Origin: Dolomedes plantarius
Taxonomy: Eukaryota; Arthropoda; Arachnida; Araneae; Dolomedidae
NCBI GenBank assembly: GCA_907164885.2
Contig: OU015491.1
Location: 116,464,288 to 116,528,287, forward strand
DNA length: 64,000 nucleotides
Direction: 5' to 3'
Shown here piece after piece: positions 55,988 through 64,000 of this stretch; positions within the stretch are counted from its first letter, which is position 1; each line of letters begins with the position of its first letter. The position numbers and the translations under genes are program-made. The notes under the pieces were generated by a model that made no database searches, was not told where the DNA came from, and saw nothing but the letters and a program-made list of their open reading frames with translations.

Positions 55988-58900
55988 TATATATAGATAT
56001 ATTATATATATATATATATTTCTCCATGCTGTATATCTGTTACCTTTTAATTCTTTTAAACATTTCAGGTTTTAAAAAATGAAACTAATATTTTATACAT
56101 AAAAGTTGAAGTTTGTAATTGTTTTAATTTTTTCAGTTTTCATTTATTAAAATTCCTTTCATTTTATATATTACAATGTTGATTTAAATTCATAGTAGGC
56201 ATAACATAGTTTATTTAATGTTATTTTTCTTTTCCCTGTGAAGACCAGAACCTCGAAATCTTCATGAAAAATCTCATGGCATATCAACTGGTCGAACCGT
56301 TGAAGCCTTTCACTTTGTAAGTTACGTTCCTATTGGTGGAAGACTGTTTGAATTAGATGGTCTTAAGCCTTACCCTATAGATCATGGTATGCAATGATTT
56401 TTTTATTTGCTAATTTTAGATCTTTGTATTCCTTATGTATGTCACATAATGTTTGTTATTTGAATTCTCATTTAATTCCCATATATCAGTTTCTTCTCTT
56501 AAATTGAAGTGCATACCCCTGGGAAAAAGCAATATTATTGCTTACTGCAAGTTATTTGGTGTCAAATTCATTGTTATCCCTTAACTGGTAACATACATAT
56601 TTTGTTCGTTGCAAGTAACATACGTTTCTGAGACGTGTACATAACAAAAATTTATTTTAGAGGAGCAAATTTAATAAACTGCATATAATTAACTAAATAT
56701 GTTTTATTTGATTGTTCACAATTACAATTAAATCAAATAATACATACAGTTAAATACAATTAAAATCGGCATCATGCAAACAAAATACTTTTTTTACTCC
56801 AGGAGCACAAGAATTGCACACTTTTTTTTGAGCACTCTAGGCAATACGATTTTCACATTTTATACATTTGTATGCAGTTTTGCCTCCTTTTTTGATAAGG
56901 ACAATATCGGCAAGTTTTTTCACTTCGGAAGCTTATCAGAAATTTCTTGAGAGGCACTACGTGTTTCTTCAGGTTCTCCAAGAATGTCTCGTGCTATTTT
57001 TTTTAGGTCATCCGGAAGGTTTGGGATGGACAACCGACGTTGCCCTTGTTTTTATAAAAACTGTTTGAAAATGAATTTATAAAGTCAAAACGTGTCATTA
57101 CAGGTGTCTGATCATAGATATGATTCATAGATAATGCCAGAATTTACAAGACCAACCACTATCATATTGTAAAATATTGTTAGGCGCTACCATCTCACCT
57201 TCTATTCGGTGAATAGTTAACAATAATTTTGTCTAAATTATCCACTCCTGATTTTGTTGAATTGTAAAAACTTATTATTTCTGGTTTATTACTGGATTGG
57301 TTGGTAAATTTTGAGTTATGCATGGAGGATATCAAATTGATGGCTTTATTTGTTGTTTTGTCATTGAAGACCCATCACCAGAGAGTCAGGAACAACCTCT
57401 TCCACTAAATTTACACTGACCCTTTCATTTGCCTCATCCTCAATGTCTTGCTCATCAAATTCAGACTCAGTGTCATGTTCAGAATGTTCTATTTCATCCT
57501 CGCATTGTAGGAATCATCAGAATCAAATTCTTCATCACTCGGCTCAACCTCTTCTTCTGGAAGAGCATCCATTGACATTATTTTTTTTCTCTTCGCAGAA
57601 AATGCACCTGTCATGCCACAAAAAACCTGACGAATACCAAATTAAATGAATAATAAATAAATATTGGCAAAATTATGTTCAAGAATCTGTTTGTAAATAT
57701 TTTTTCTGCAAACACATTTCTCGGAGATGGAGAGAAAAGAGAAAGGAAAAAATGTATGCAATCAATGAAATATCCATTTAAAAAACCTTTTGAATATAAT
57801 TACATTGATCTTGAATGTAATCTATCAAGAACATAAATCAATAAACTTAGTTGAAAGTTTAACTGACAGGAGGAAGCATTTAGTAATCAATTTTTTTGAG
57901 AACATAAAGGATTTAGACTTCTCCAAGGCATTTAGGAGAGTAAATAAAAATATGTATAAAAATAAATTGAGAAGAACAACATGCTGAGTAAACACATTCA
58001 AACATAAACTTGTCATTATTGGTTAGGTACGTACCTCACACGTAGTTGAAAAGAACGTTACAGGTAATACACGTCTCTAAGATGAGCACAAATGGTGACA
58101 CTTCAAGTAATAGAAGTCTTTGAGACGTCTTACGTTTTAGTTATGATCTTACTGAAACCACAACTGATTGGCTTGAAACTTCACTAGCATTGTTTAGACT
58201 ATCTACCATGAGTCATATTATGATAGATATACACTGAAGGTTTCATTTGACAAGTAGTGCTAAAGTATGAAATACGAGAAATTAGCAAACCTGAGCGTCT
58301 GTGTGATGTATGTTACTAGTTGAGGGATATAAATAGAAATATCCTAAGTTCCTATTTGGTAGGCAAATGGTCCTTTCTCTTCTGTTACCTTGATTTATTT
58401 TGTAAGCATTTGCTTTGTCTTCATCTTCTGATGAAGTATTTGCTTGCTCTTCTTCTGATAAAAGCAGTTATTGGTTTTGTAATTCAAATTGAAATCCTTT
58501 GCCATTAATAATAAAATTTTAAGGTTATTTCCATTTTGGATTATTTTCAATAGTTGTGTGACTTATTTTCTTGTAATTGCTATCTTATATAAGTTGAAAA
58601 ACTGTTTTCTGTTTTTTTTTTTTTTGATAGATATATTCGACTCTGGAAAAATATTGGACTTATCTAAACATTAATAAATAGCTGTTCTTTAGAAGTGTAT
58701 GAAACACAAACAAATATTTAATAATTACAACGGACACTTGTATTTAATTTAGAAATTATGATGTGAAGTTGTAGGAACATATTTTTGGCAGCTTAGTATT
58801 AAACAGCATAAGAAAAGAAATTGTGATGAATTCATTACATTGTACTGTCTGCTTTTATAATATTCTTTTTATATATGAAACTCAAAACACACCAAGCCTA

Positions 58901-61900
58901 ACCATAATCATCTTTAAAAATAATGAATATAATATACATATACAAGATTTGTGTAAAAAAGTTAGTGCTACCAAAATGTTCACTTGATTCGGAGATATTT
59001 ATGAGAAAATAGCACTAAAACTAGTGAAACAATTCAGGGATTAAACAAACCTTAAAATATTCACCCATGAATAAATGAAAATTAAACTCTGTTTGTGTAC
59101 TAATAAGAAAATTCAGCTCTCTTTCATGAAAGCAGAGTAGAAGAATGCCTATACAATCATCCAGCAATAGCATTTTGGTCATTTGGATCAACTAAAATTG
59201 TTAGCTGTTTATTTGACTTAATAACTTATATATATAGTCTAGTAAATTAAAATTAACTGTAAAATAATTTAGTTTAAAGAAATTTTATTATATGCTGTGG
59301 AAAACTTAAGAATTTAAACTCTATTTTAAATAGAACAGTACTTCAAAGAGGTAACAGAAGTTATTTTAAGTATGGCATTGTATGTTACACTATCTTGCGG
59401 TAAACAATTGTTAAAAATTGATGTTTTTACTATTGTTTAGCCTGTAAAATATAATTCAAGTATTTTTACTAAAAGTAGTACTTTTCTCTTAATTGTAAGA
59501 TATAATGCAGAACTTGCCTTTTAAAGCTACCATTTTGGCTTATCGAATATATGTGAGGCACTAGGCAGTAATATGACACCAGTAATTTTAACATTCAGTT
59601 GATAGGGTAGTCTGATTAATTGTATGGATTGTATTATTAACTTAACATTTAAAAGCATTAGTTAAATTGTTACGCAAATAAAATTTTGGGTGTTTAGTGT
59701 AAATGAGAGTATTATGATTCTTTATTTCCATAACTATAAAAACCAAAATCTTTTACTGTGCATACTTTACGTATACAGTTTTAATCATATAACTGCAAAA
59801 TAGAGAATGATTTCTTACAGCAATCAGAACCTGTGCTTTTTAATTATGTAATATTTTCATGCTCTAGTTTTGTTTATAGTTTATGGTTGTAGTTTAAATT
59901 CATTTTAATTCTTCAAGGACCATGTGAAGAAGATGACTGGACTGAAAAGTTCAGGCGAGTTATGACAGAAAGGTTAGGTATTGCTACAGGTGGTGAACCT
60001 TATCATGATGTACGTTTCAGTTTGATGGCAGTTGTACCAGATCGTCGTATTGCTTATGAACAGAAACTCCGAACCCTGAAAACTAATAGACAAATAGTAT
60101 TAGAAGCACTACAACAGGTACAGTTATTTAAATTTTGATTTTGTATGCATCAGTGTATGTAGTAGATGTGTAAAAATGTCAGGACCATGTGAAGAAGATG
60201 ACTGGACTGAAAAGTTCAGGCGAGTTATGACAGAAAGGTTAGGTATTGCTACAGGTGGTGAACCTTATCATGATGTACATTTCAGTTTGATGGCAGTTGT
60301 ACCAGATCGCCGTATTGCTTATGAACAGACACTCCGAACCCCTGAAAACTAATAGACAATAGTATTAGAAGCACAACAACAGGTACAGTTATTTAAATTT
60401 TGATACAAGTAGAAAAAATAGATCTTACAAGCAATTAGACTTTTTTTGCTTAACCTTCAGCGGGTGTGCCAATTTTTGGAACACCAGCAGGCGTGCGTGG
60501 CACAAGTGCGTCTCTTCGACCTTGATTATTCCTTTTGTAATAAACTTTTTTTTTCAAATCGAAAAATATAATTCTATATTTTATGATAAGATATAAAATG
60601 TTGATAATATTGAGATATATATATATAATTAAAGGCCAAAAGAATGCAGATGCAGTTGCCTTATTTCAAAACTGTCCGGATTATTGGATCTAAGGACAAC
60701 TTGCGAATGGATTCCTATTAGTCCAAAAACCTAAAAAACAATAAGATTGTCATCTTCGTGATATGCGGGATACTGTGTAATAGCTGCACATTTGATCGAC
60801 TACATAAACTCCTGCTTTTGTTGTATTGTAATCCAGTATAATTGCTGGTTACCATGGTTAAATCATGACTTACAATGAATGGATAGGAATAAAAGGGTCA
60901 GAAACAATCAGACCTGCGTTAGAAAGGGTGTAGCTATAAATAGAAACTGCTTCGAACATTCAAACCTTACAATTAAAAACAAACCATTCAAAATTAGGAA
61001 AATTTTGCACTTGTACACGGGTGCGCCCGCTGAAGGGTTAAAAGTGTAAAAATTATGTAAATTCAATTTTCAATTGATTATTTACCTTTTTAAACAAATA
61101 AAGCATTATAGAGTAACCTGGTATTTTTGGCCTAAATTTTTCAAATTCAAAGTTTTGATCTGATTCATGAGTTTCTGTCTATGCAGCATGATGATAAGTA
61201 ATTAGTAAGGGCAGTGTTTATTGAGAGAGAAATCTACGCAAGAAAAATTAATCTGGTGGCAGTTTATATTTCAAATAAAAATTTAATTTTTTTACAGTAC
61301 CATAATAAGATCTAAAGTATGAGGAAATTTTGATTTTTGTATGCATCAGTGTATGTAGTAGATGTGTAAAAATGTCAGTTCCTTGACATTATAATGTATA
61401 TTCTGAGTTTTCTCTTCAAAGATTTAATGACCTTTTGATCTGTCTCACATGAAGCATAACTGATATTTTTTCTAGTAAAATATGCTCTAGTGTTTTGCTT
61501 TTTACATGAAACATACATTTTTTTTCTTTTTCCTACTTAAAAAATTATTTTTTTATAGAGTTGATGTTGTTGAAAGATTGAATTTGTTTACATATTTCAT
61601 TTTTAACATATTAACTATGAATGATTTGAAAGTATGCATAAATTATACTGCTTCTCTAAAATTTTTAAATTAATAGTTGAATTTATCATCTTGATCTGTC
61701 TTGAACAGGGACATTTAGAAAAAAAAATATTTAACTATTTTTTAGAATTTCATTACTTTGACTCCTATGTTCTTTTGCAATTTACATAAATAATTATAAT
61801 CATGTGGAAAAGAATTAAAAAGTCAAAGAAAAATAACCTAAATGATTGTCATTTTATTTTTTAGAAACTTATAAAAAGCTTCTAAGATTTATTTATATTT

Positions 61901-62740
61901 TCCTCTGATTTTTTAAAAATCTTGCCATAAATTTCTGTCTCCAAAATTTAGGTTTCTTTTTCTATTTTAACTTTAAAAGTATTTGTTACTTCAATTTATG
62001 TTTCTGAGATAATGGAAACGACAGACTGACTGATACATTTACTTTGTGTTTTGCATTTTTCAGAGCATATTTTTATTCAAACATTTTAATGAATCAAACC
62101 AAAGAAAAAAATCTATAAAGAACTGTACGCCTGGAGTTGAACACTGTAGTGGGGCAGGTGTCTTGTTTGTAGAAGGATACATTAACTGACATCATAAAAA
62201 CAATAAATCTTACAAACAACAACTTATTCCAGTAGCCTTAATTTACACCACAACAGTAAACTTGTGAGTAACATGACAGCTACAAAACACATCAAAGCTA
62301 GTGGTGAGACAGTGCAGAAAGGAAGTTTTATATGTATGGTCTTATGCTTGATGCTGATGTACTTTGAGCTGGAAATCTGCATAAACCTTCAGAAAGCTGT
62401 AACATTAGATTACGATAAGTTGCGATTTGTGATCACTACGCAATTCACCCCCACAAATCTTTCATTTATTTCAAAGTTTGCATACAGTAGTGTGATATAA
62501 AAGTTAAAAGTTTATACCTATAAATACCATATTGCTGTGAGTAATGCATGTTGAAAGCATTAATCCATAACATTATAAATGTTAAGGTACTTTCAGACAA
62601 CAGTTTTAATTTATTCTTCTTTACAGCTTGTGAAACTAACTCATCCAGAACTTACTTCAGATGACCATGCTGCTGTCGTGGGCTGCTATGAACTCTAAGC
62701 CACCTAGTTCAACAGAGGATGAAAGTACTCAGCCTTACAG
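51254..62740 (+). CDS. BAP1: BAP1/calypso ubiquitin carboxyl-terminal hydrolase, exons 1-8 (3' part beyond the window)
   Basis: A nuclear deubiquitinase of the UCH family; with ASX/ASXL it forms the Polycomb PR-DUB complex, which removes ubiquitin from histone H2A. Eight exons are collinear and in phase: 51254-51311, 51394-51478, 51632-51761, 53228-53347, 55074-55135, 56244-56386, 59918-60117, 62627-62740, all with GT/AG borders. The first seven give 266 codons. UCH residues: oxyanion Gln91, Cys97 ([14 protein letters not shown]), His175 ([10 protein letters not shown]), Asp190 (FELDGLK). These intervals equal those of human BAP1. The start ATG is 7 residues longer than the human N-terminus before [10 protein letters not shown]. 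Missing from the window: the C-terminal ULD and nuclear-localisation regions. Odd: duplicated exon 7 and a broken frame in exon 8. Identification is firm. Confidence 0.95.
51394..51478 (+). CDS. BAP1: BAP1 exon 2
   Basis: Acceptor TTGATTTAG. Product [28 protein letters not shown], donor GG|GTAATT. Phase 1 at entry, phase 2 at exit. Confidence 0.95.
51632..51761 (+). CDS. BAP1: BAP1 exon 3
   Basis: Acceptor TATATTTTAG. Product [20 protein letters not shown] then [24 protein letters not shown]; the last Gln (91) is the oxyanion-hole residue. Donor CAG|GTACTA. Confidence 0.95.
51762..53227 (+). other. BAP1 intron 3
   Basis: 1.47 kb, T-rich; no gene or recognisable element. Ends TTTTAATAG. Confidence 0.85.
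53228..53347 (+). CDS. BAP1: BAP1 exon 4, catalytic cysteine
   Basis: [20 protein letters not shown] then [20 protein letters not shown]; Cys97 is the nucleophile. In phase on both sides (40 codons). Donor GAG|GTGAAT. Confidence 0.97.
53348..55073 (+). other. BAP1 intron 4
   Basis: 1.73 kb, AT-rich, with a T-run at 54598-54628. No insertion recognised. Confidence 0.85.
55074..55135 (+). CDS. BAP1: BAP1 exon 5
   Basis: [20 protein letters not shown] plus AA of the next Lys codon; acceptor TTTTTAG, donor AA|GTAAGT. Confidence 0.95.
55136..56243 (+). other. BAP1 intron 5
   Basis: 1.1 kb; contains an interrupted (TA)n at 55951-56020 and nothing else recognisable. Confidence 0.85.
56244..56386 (+). 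CDS. BAP1: BAP1 exon 6, catalytic histidine and aspartate
   Basis: [20 protein letters not shown] then [20 protein letters not shown] and LKPYPIDH plus G; His175 and Asp190. Donor G|GTATGC. Confidence 0.97.
56581..58323 (-). mobile_element. Decayed piggyBac element in BAP1 intron 6
   Basis: Left end TTAACTGGTAACATACATAT; reversed right end TCAACTAGTAACATACATCA. The right target site is TTGA, a decayed TTAA. Subterminal words GAGACGTGTAC (56631) and ACACGTCTCTAAGA (58069), GTCTTTGAGACGTC (58117) repeat near both ends. It carries a minus-strand transposase remnant. Confidence 0.8.
56840..57582 (-). pseudogene. piggyBac transposase remnant: acidic N-terminus and Cys-rich C-terminus
   Basis: Minus strand from about 57582: [23 protein letters not shown], then after one shift [31 protein letters not shown]. 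The whole DDE core is missing (internal deletion around 57150-57400). Then the C-terminal cysteine-rich domain: [14 protein letters not shown] and, shifted, [25 protein letters not shown], matching CxxC...KT.Y.C..C...CxxC of piggyBac proteins, with stops in between. Confidence 0.7.
59918..60117 (+). CDS. BAP1: BAP1 exon 7 (intact copy)
   Basis: [20 protein letters not shown] then [40 protein letters not shown] and VLEALQQ, end of the UCH domain. Acceptor TTCTTCAAG, donor CAG|GTACAG. Confidence 0.97.
60182..60387 (+). pseudogene. Tandem copy of BAP1 exon 7, damaged
   Basis: Starts AGGACCATGTGAAGAAGATG at 60182, only 65 bp after exon 7, and repeats it at about 97% identity. Differences: CGT to CAT (V-R to V-H), AAA to ACA (K to T), an extra C in CGAACCCC that shifts the frame into a TAG within 10 codons, loss of an A in ACAAATAG, and CACTAC to CACAAC. 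The copy lacks the pyrimidine-rich acceptor context of exon 7 (it is preceded by GTAAAAATGTC) but keeps AG and the donor CAG|GTACAG. It is probably skipped; if included it would truncate the protein. Confidence 0.9.
60405..61324. mobile_element. 920-bp insertion downstream of the exon 7 copy, flanked by AAATTTTGAT
   Basis: AAATTTTGAT occurs at 60395-60404 and 61325-61334, and after the second copy the intronic sequence TTTTGTATGCATCAGTGTAT resumes exactly as after the first exon 7 (60137 onward). So about 920 bp sit inside the second duplication unit. The inner part is the piggyBac-type MITE; the ~45-bp left and ~280-bp right flanks are unassigned. Confidence 0.75.
60450..61041. mobile_element. 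piggyBac-type MITE with TTAA target site
   Basis: TTAACCTTCAGCGGGTGTGC on the left, and from the right TTAACCCTTCAGCGGGCGCA. TTAA on both ends (60450-60453, 61038-61041). No coding capacity; 592 bp including both TTAA. Confidence 0.85.
61335..62626 (+). other. Rest of BAP1 intron 7
   Basis: AT-rich; the 78-codon ORF at 62264-62500 is unrecognised ([20 protein letters not shown]...). Ends with TTCTTCTTTACAG. Confidence 0.7.
62627..62740 (+). CDS. BAP1: BAP1 exon 8, frame broken as given
   Basis: Acceptor TTCTTTACAG, phase 0: [16 protein letters not shown] agrees with human QLIRVTQPEL. The frame then reads VVGCYEL and TAA at 62696-62698. One base over, the same exon reads [22 protein letters not shown] up to a good donor CAG|GTCAGT at 62741. 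The second frame looks like the disordered Ser/Pro/Glu-rich linker that follows the UCH domain, so a one-base insertion around GCTGCTGTCGTGG is the simplest reading. Either a sequence error or a real truncation. Confidence 0.8.
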
Positions 62741-63235
62741 GTCAGTAGCAATTTAACAAATAATCTGAGTTGTCGTACTTTCAAGTTTGGTTGTCCAAAT
62801 TCTTCTTTTTTAATACATTTTATATTTTATTTATTTTTGTACTTTAAAAAGAACTTTACGTGATAATGATTATCCTTGGGAACTATAATTTATTCTTAAT
62901 TTCAAATGCATAAAATATTAAAGGCCATGGATTATAAGTGAAATTTTCAGACAAACAATATTTTCTGTCTGTTTAAAACTATTTACCTCCCTCCCTCAAA
63001 AAAAAAAAAATAATAATTATCTGAAAATAACATAACACATGCCTTTAATTTGAAAGAAACAATTTTCTTTAATATTTTCATTGATATTGACTCTAAATTT
63101 ATTTTATTCTTGTACTGTTTCATAATTTATTAATTTTTCTGTGTGGTTATTTCTAGGTATAAAGTTACAAAGACAATTGTTTATCATTTATTTTTCTGTG
63201 TTTTATGTTAAAGGCTATAGATAGAAATAACTAAT
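62741..63235. other. BAP1 intron 8, first part
   Basis: AT-rich, no exon recognised. Confidence 0.6.
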
Positions 63236-63653
63236 AATTACAAGATAAAACGAACTTTTTATATACCATGTTTTTAAATTTTCTGTTGAATCATATGCAG
63301 TTGACAATTCTATGTATTAATAAATACTTTAAAAAAATTTTTTTGATGAATTATCTCATCAACTTGAAAGAAAATGAAGTTAATAGGAAGTTAACTTGCA
63401 TTTAACTTTTCGTTCCCGTTCCGGCCAATAGATTGCTGCACCAGTCTACAAAACAAAATGAACTGAAAATAATTGAAAATAAATTTAATTGTGCTTAAAG
63501 ATGGCTAAAAGTATTAAAAAAATGTATTGTCATCGTGCTATGAGCTATTCTAAAAGTTTCAAATGTCTAGCTAGCCGGGAAGTTAGTTAAAAATCAATTG
63601 CACGATTTGTACTTGACAAACACACAAGAAAGCAAGTTAATAAAAACATGGTA
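63236..63653 (-). repeat. Dispersed ~420-bp repeat, copy 5 (inverse)
   Basis: Full-length, from ATAATTACAAGATAAAA to AAAAACATGGT; closest by eye to copy 4 (both have GTGTGTTTGTCAAGTACAAA and GCTAGCTAGACATTT variants). Confidence 0.9.
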
Positions 63654-64000
63654 ATAAAAACAATGCCTCAGTTATTGGGTTTTTTCCTGCATTTACTTAT
63701 ATAGCACATATTAAATTTAAATTATTAAAATTAAAGATTATTAAAATTTAATGATAAAAACTTAATATTGTTCTACTCTGATCAAAATGGGACTTGTCCG
63801 AAAATCTAAAATAATTTATTGTGATGTAAGTGAATAATAAAATTTCAGTTGTTCATGTACATTATGCACAAAACTGGAAAGTTCATAGGACAATATGTAA
63901 AATGAAGTTCCATCAGGGTTACAGGAGCTCAATTCAAAGGCTCATTTAACAACTGCAAATCTAAGATAGGATAGGATAGGAGTGGAGTACCATTCATAGT
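63654..64000. other. Window end, intronic or intergenic
   Basis: No exon recognised; (GATAG)n-like run at 63965-63980. Confidence 0.4.

Larger units (their letters stand above)
56387..59917 (+). other. BAP1 intron 6 (3.5 kb), contains a piggyBac
   Basis: Its size is largely explained by the 1.74-kb insertion at 56581-58323. The remainder is AT-rich with no other feature. Confidence 0.85.

Noticed and set aside
62264..62500. 78-codon ORF in BAP1 intron 7 as an extra exon
   Set aside because: No similarity to BAP1 and no suitable splice sites in phase; conserved protein passes directly from exon 7 to exon 8.

Overview
The window is eukaryotic nuclear DNA, strongly AT-rich, and most of it is transposable-element remnants. 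It holds one recognisable host protein gene with introns (BAP1/calypso, 51254 to beyond 62740, + strand), one tRNA-Thr gene just upstream of it (minus strand, 50725-50797), and dozens of decayed mobile elements. The mix of Tc1/mariner, pogo/Tigger, hAT, piggyBac, Merlin-type (ISXO2-like) transposases, non-LTR RNase H tails and a gypsy pol tail, with many (TA)n tracts, suggests an arthropod, most likely a chelicerate such as a spider. That identification is inference from repeat style and the BAP1 protein, not a database match.

Layout. 1-3.5 kb: 3' end of a multicopy arthropod ORF, half of a fold-back repeat, and a full-length but dead mariner (2192-3481, TA target site). 3.5-6.5 kb: AT-rich DNA with one unrecognised ORF. 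6.56-10.43 kb: one element with ~570 bp inverted ends around a decayed minus-strand gene. 11-16 kb: Tigger and Tc1 pieces, a Tigger MITE split by a hAT MITE, and a hAT element split by a Tc1 element. 16.4-18.7 kb: a Tigger with its transposase in several frames. 18.9-22.3 kb: a fold-back element, a ~145 bp tandem repeat, and a long-TIR Tc1/mariner-like element. 22.9-31 kb: dispersed repeats, a second hAT MITE, a TIR element with GTCGAC palindromes, and a TA-flanked MITE. 31.5-36.4 kb: a DUF4371/ZMYM1-like hAT transposase pseudogene, a piggyBac derivative and a SPIN-like hAT MITE. 37-49 kb: Tc1, Merlin, non-LTR, gypsy and piggyBac fragments and a palindromic TAA-flanked MITE.

50-64 kb is different: far fewer insertions, a tRNA gene, and eight BAP1 exons in one reading frame. 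Catalytic Gln91, Cys97, His175 and Asp190 keep exactly the spacing of human BAP1 (85/91/169/184). The gene has been altered locally. Exon 7 is followed by a damaged tandem copy whose downstream flank carries a 920 bp insertion containing a piggyBac-type MITE. Exon 8 as given runs into a stop 23 codons in, although a second frame looks coding and a donor site follows. Intron 6 holds a decayed piggyBac with recognisable ends.

Nothing in the window works as an operon. The points of most interest are the BAP1 exon duplication and frame break, the long-TIR element carrying the 'CDTTS/GEDVDLAVLL' gene, several nested insertions whose order can be read from exact target-site duplications, and a 60-nt near-perfect hairpin at 49867-49926.
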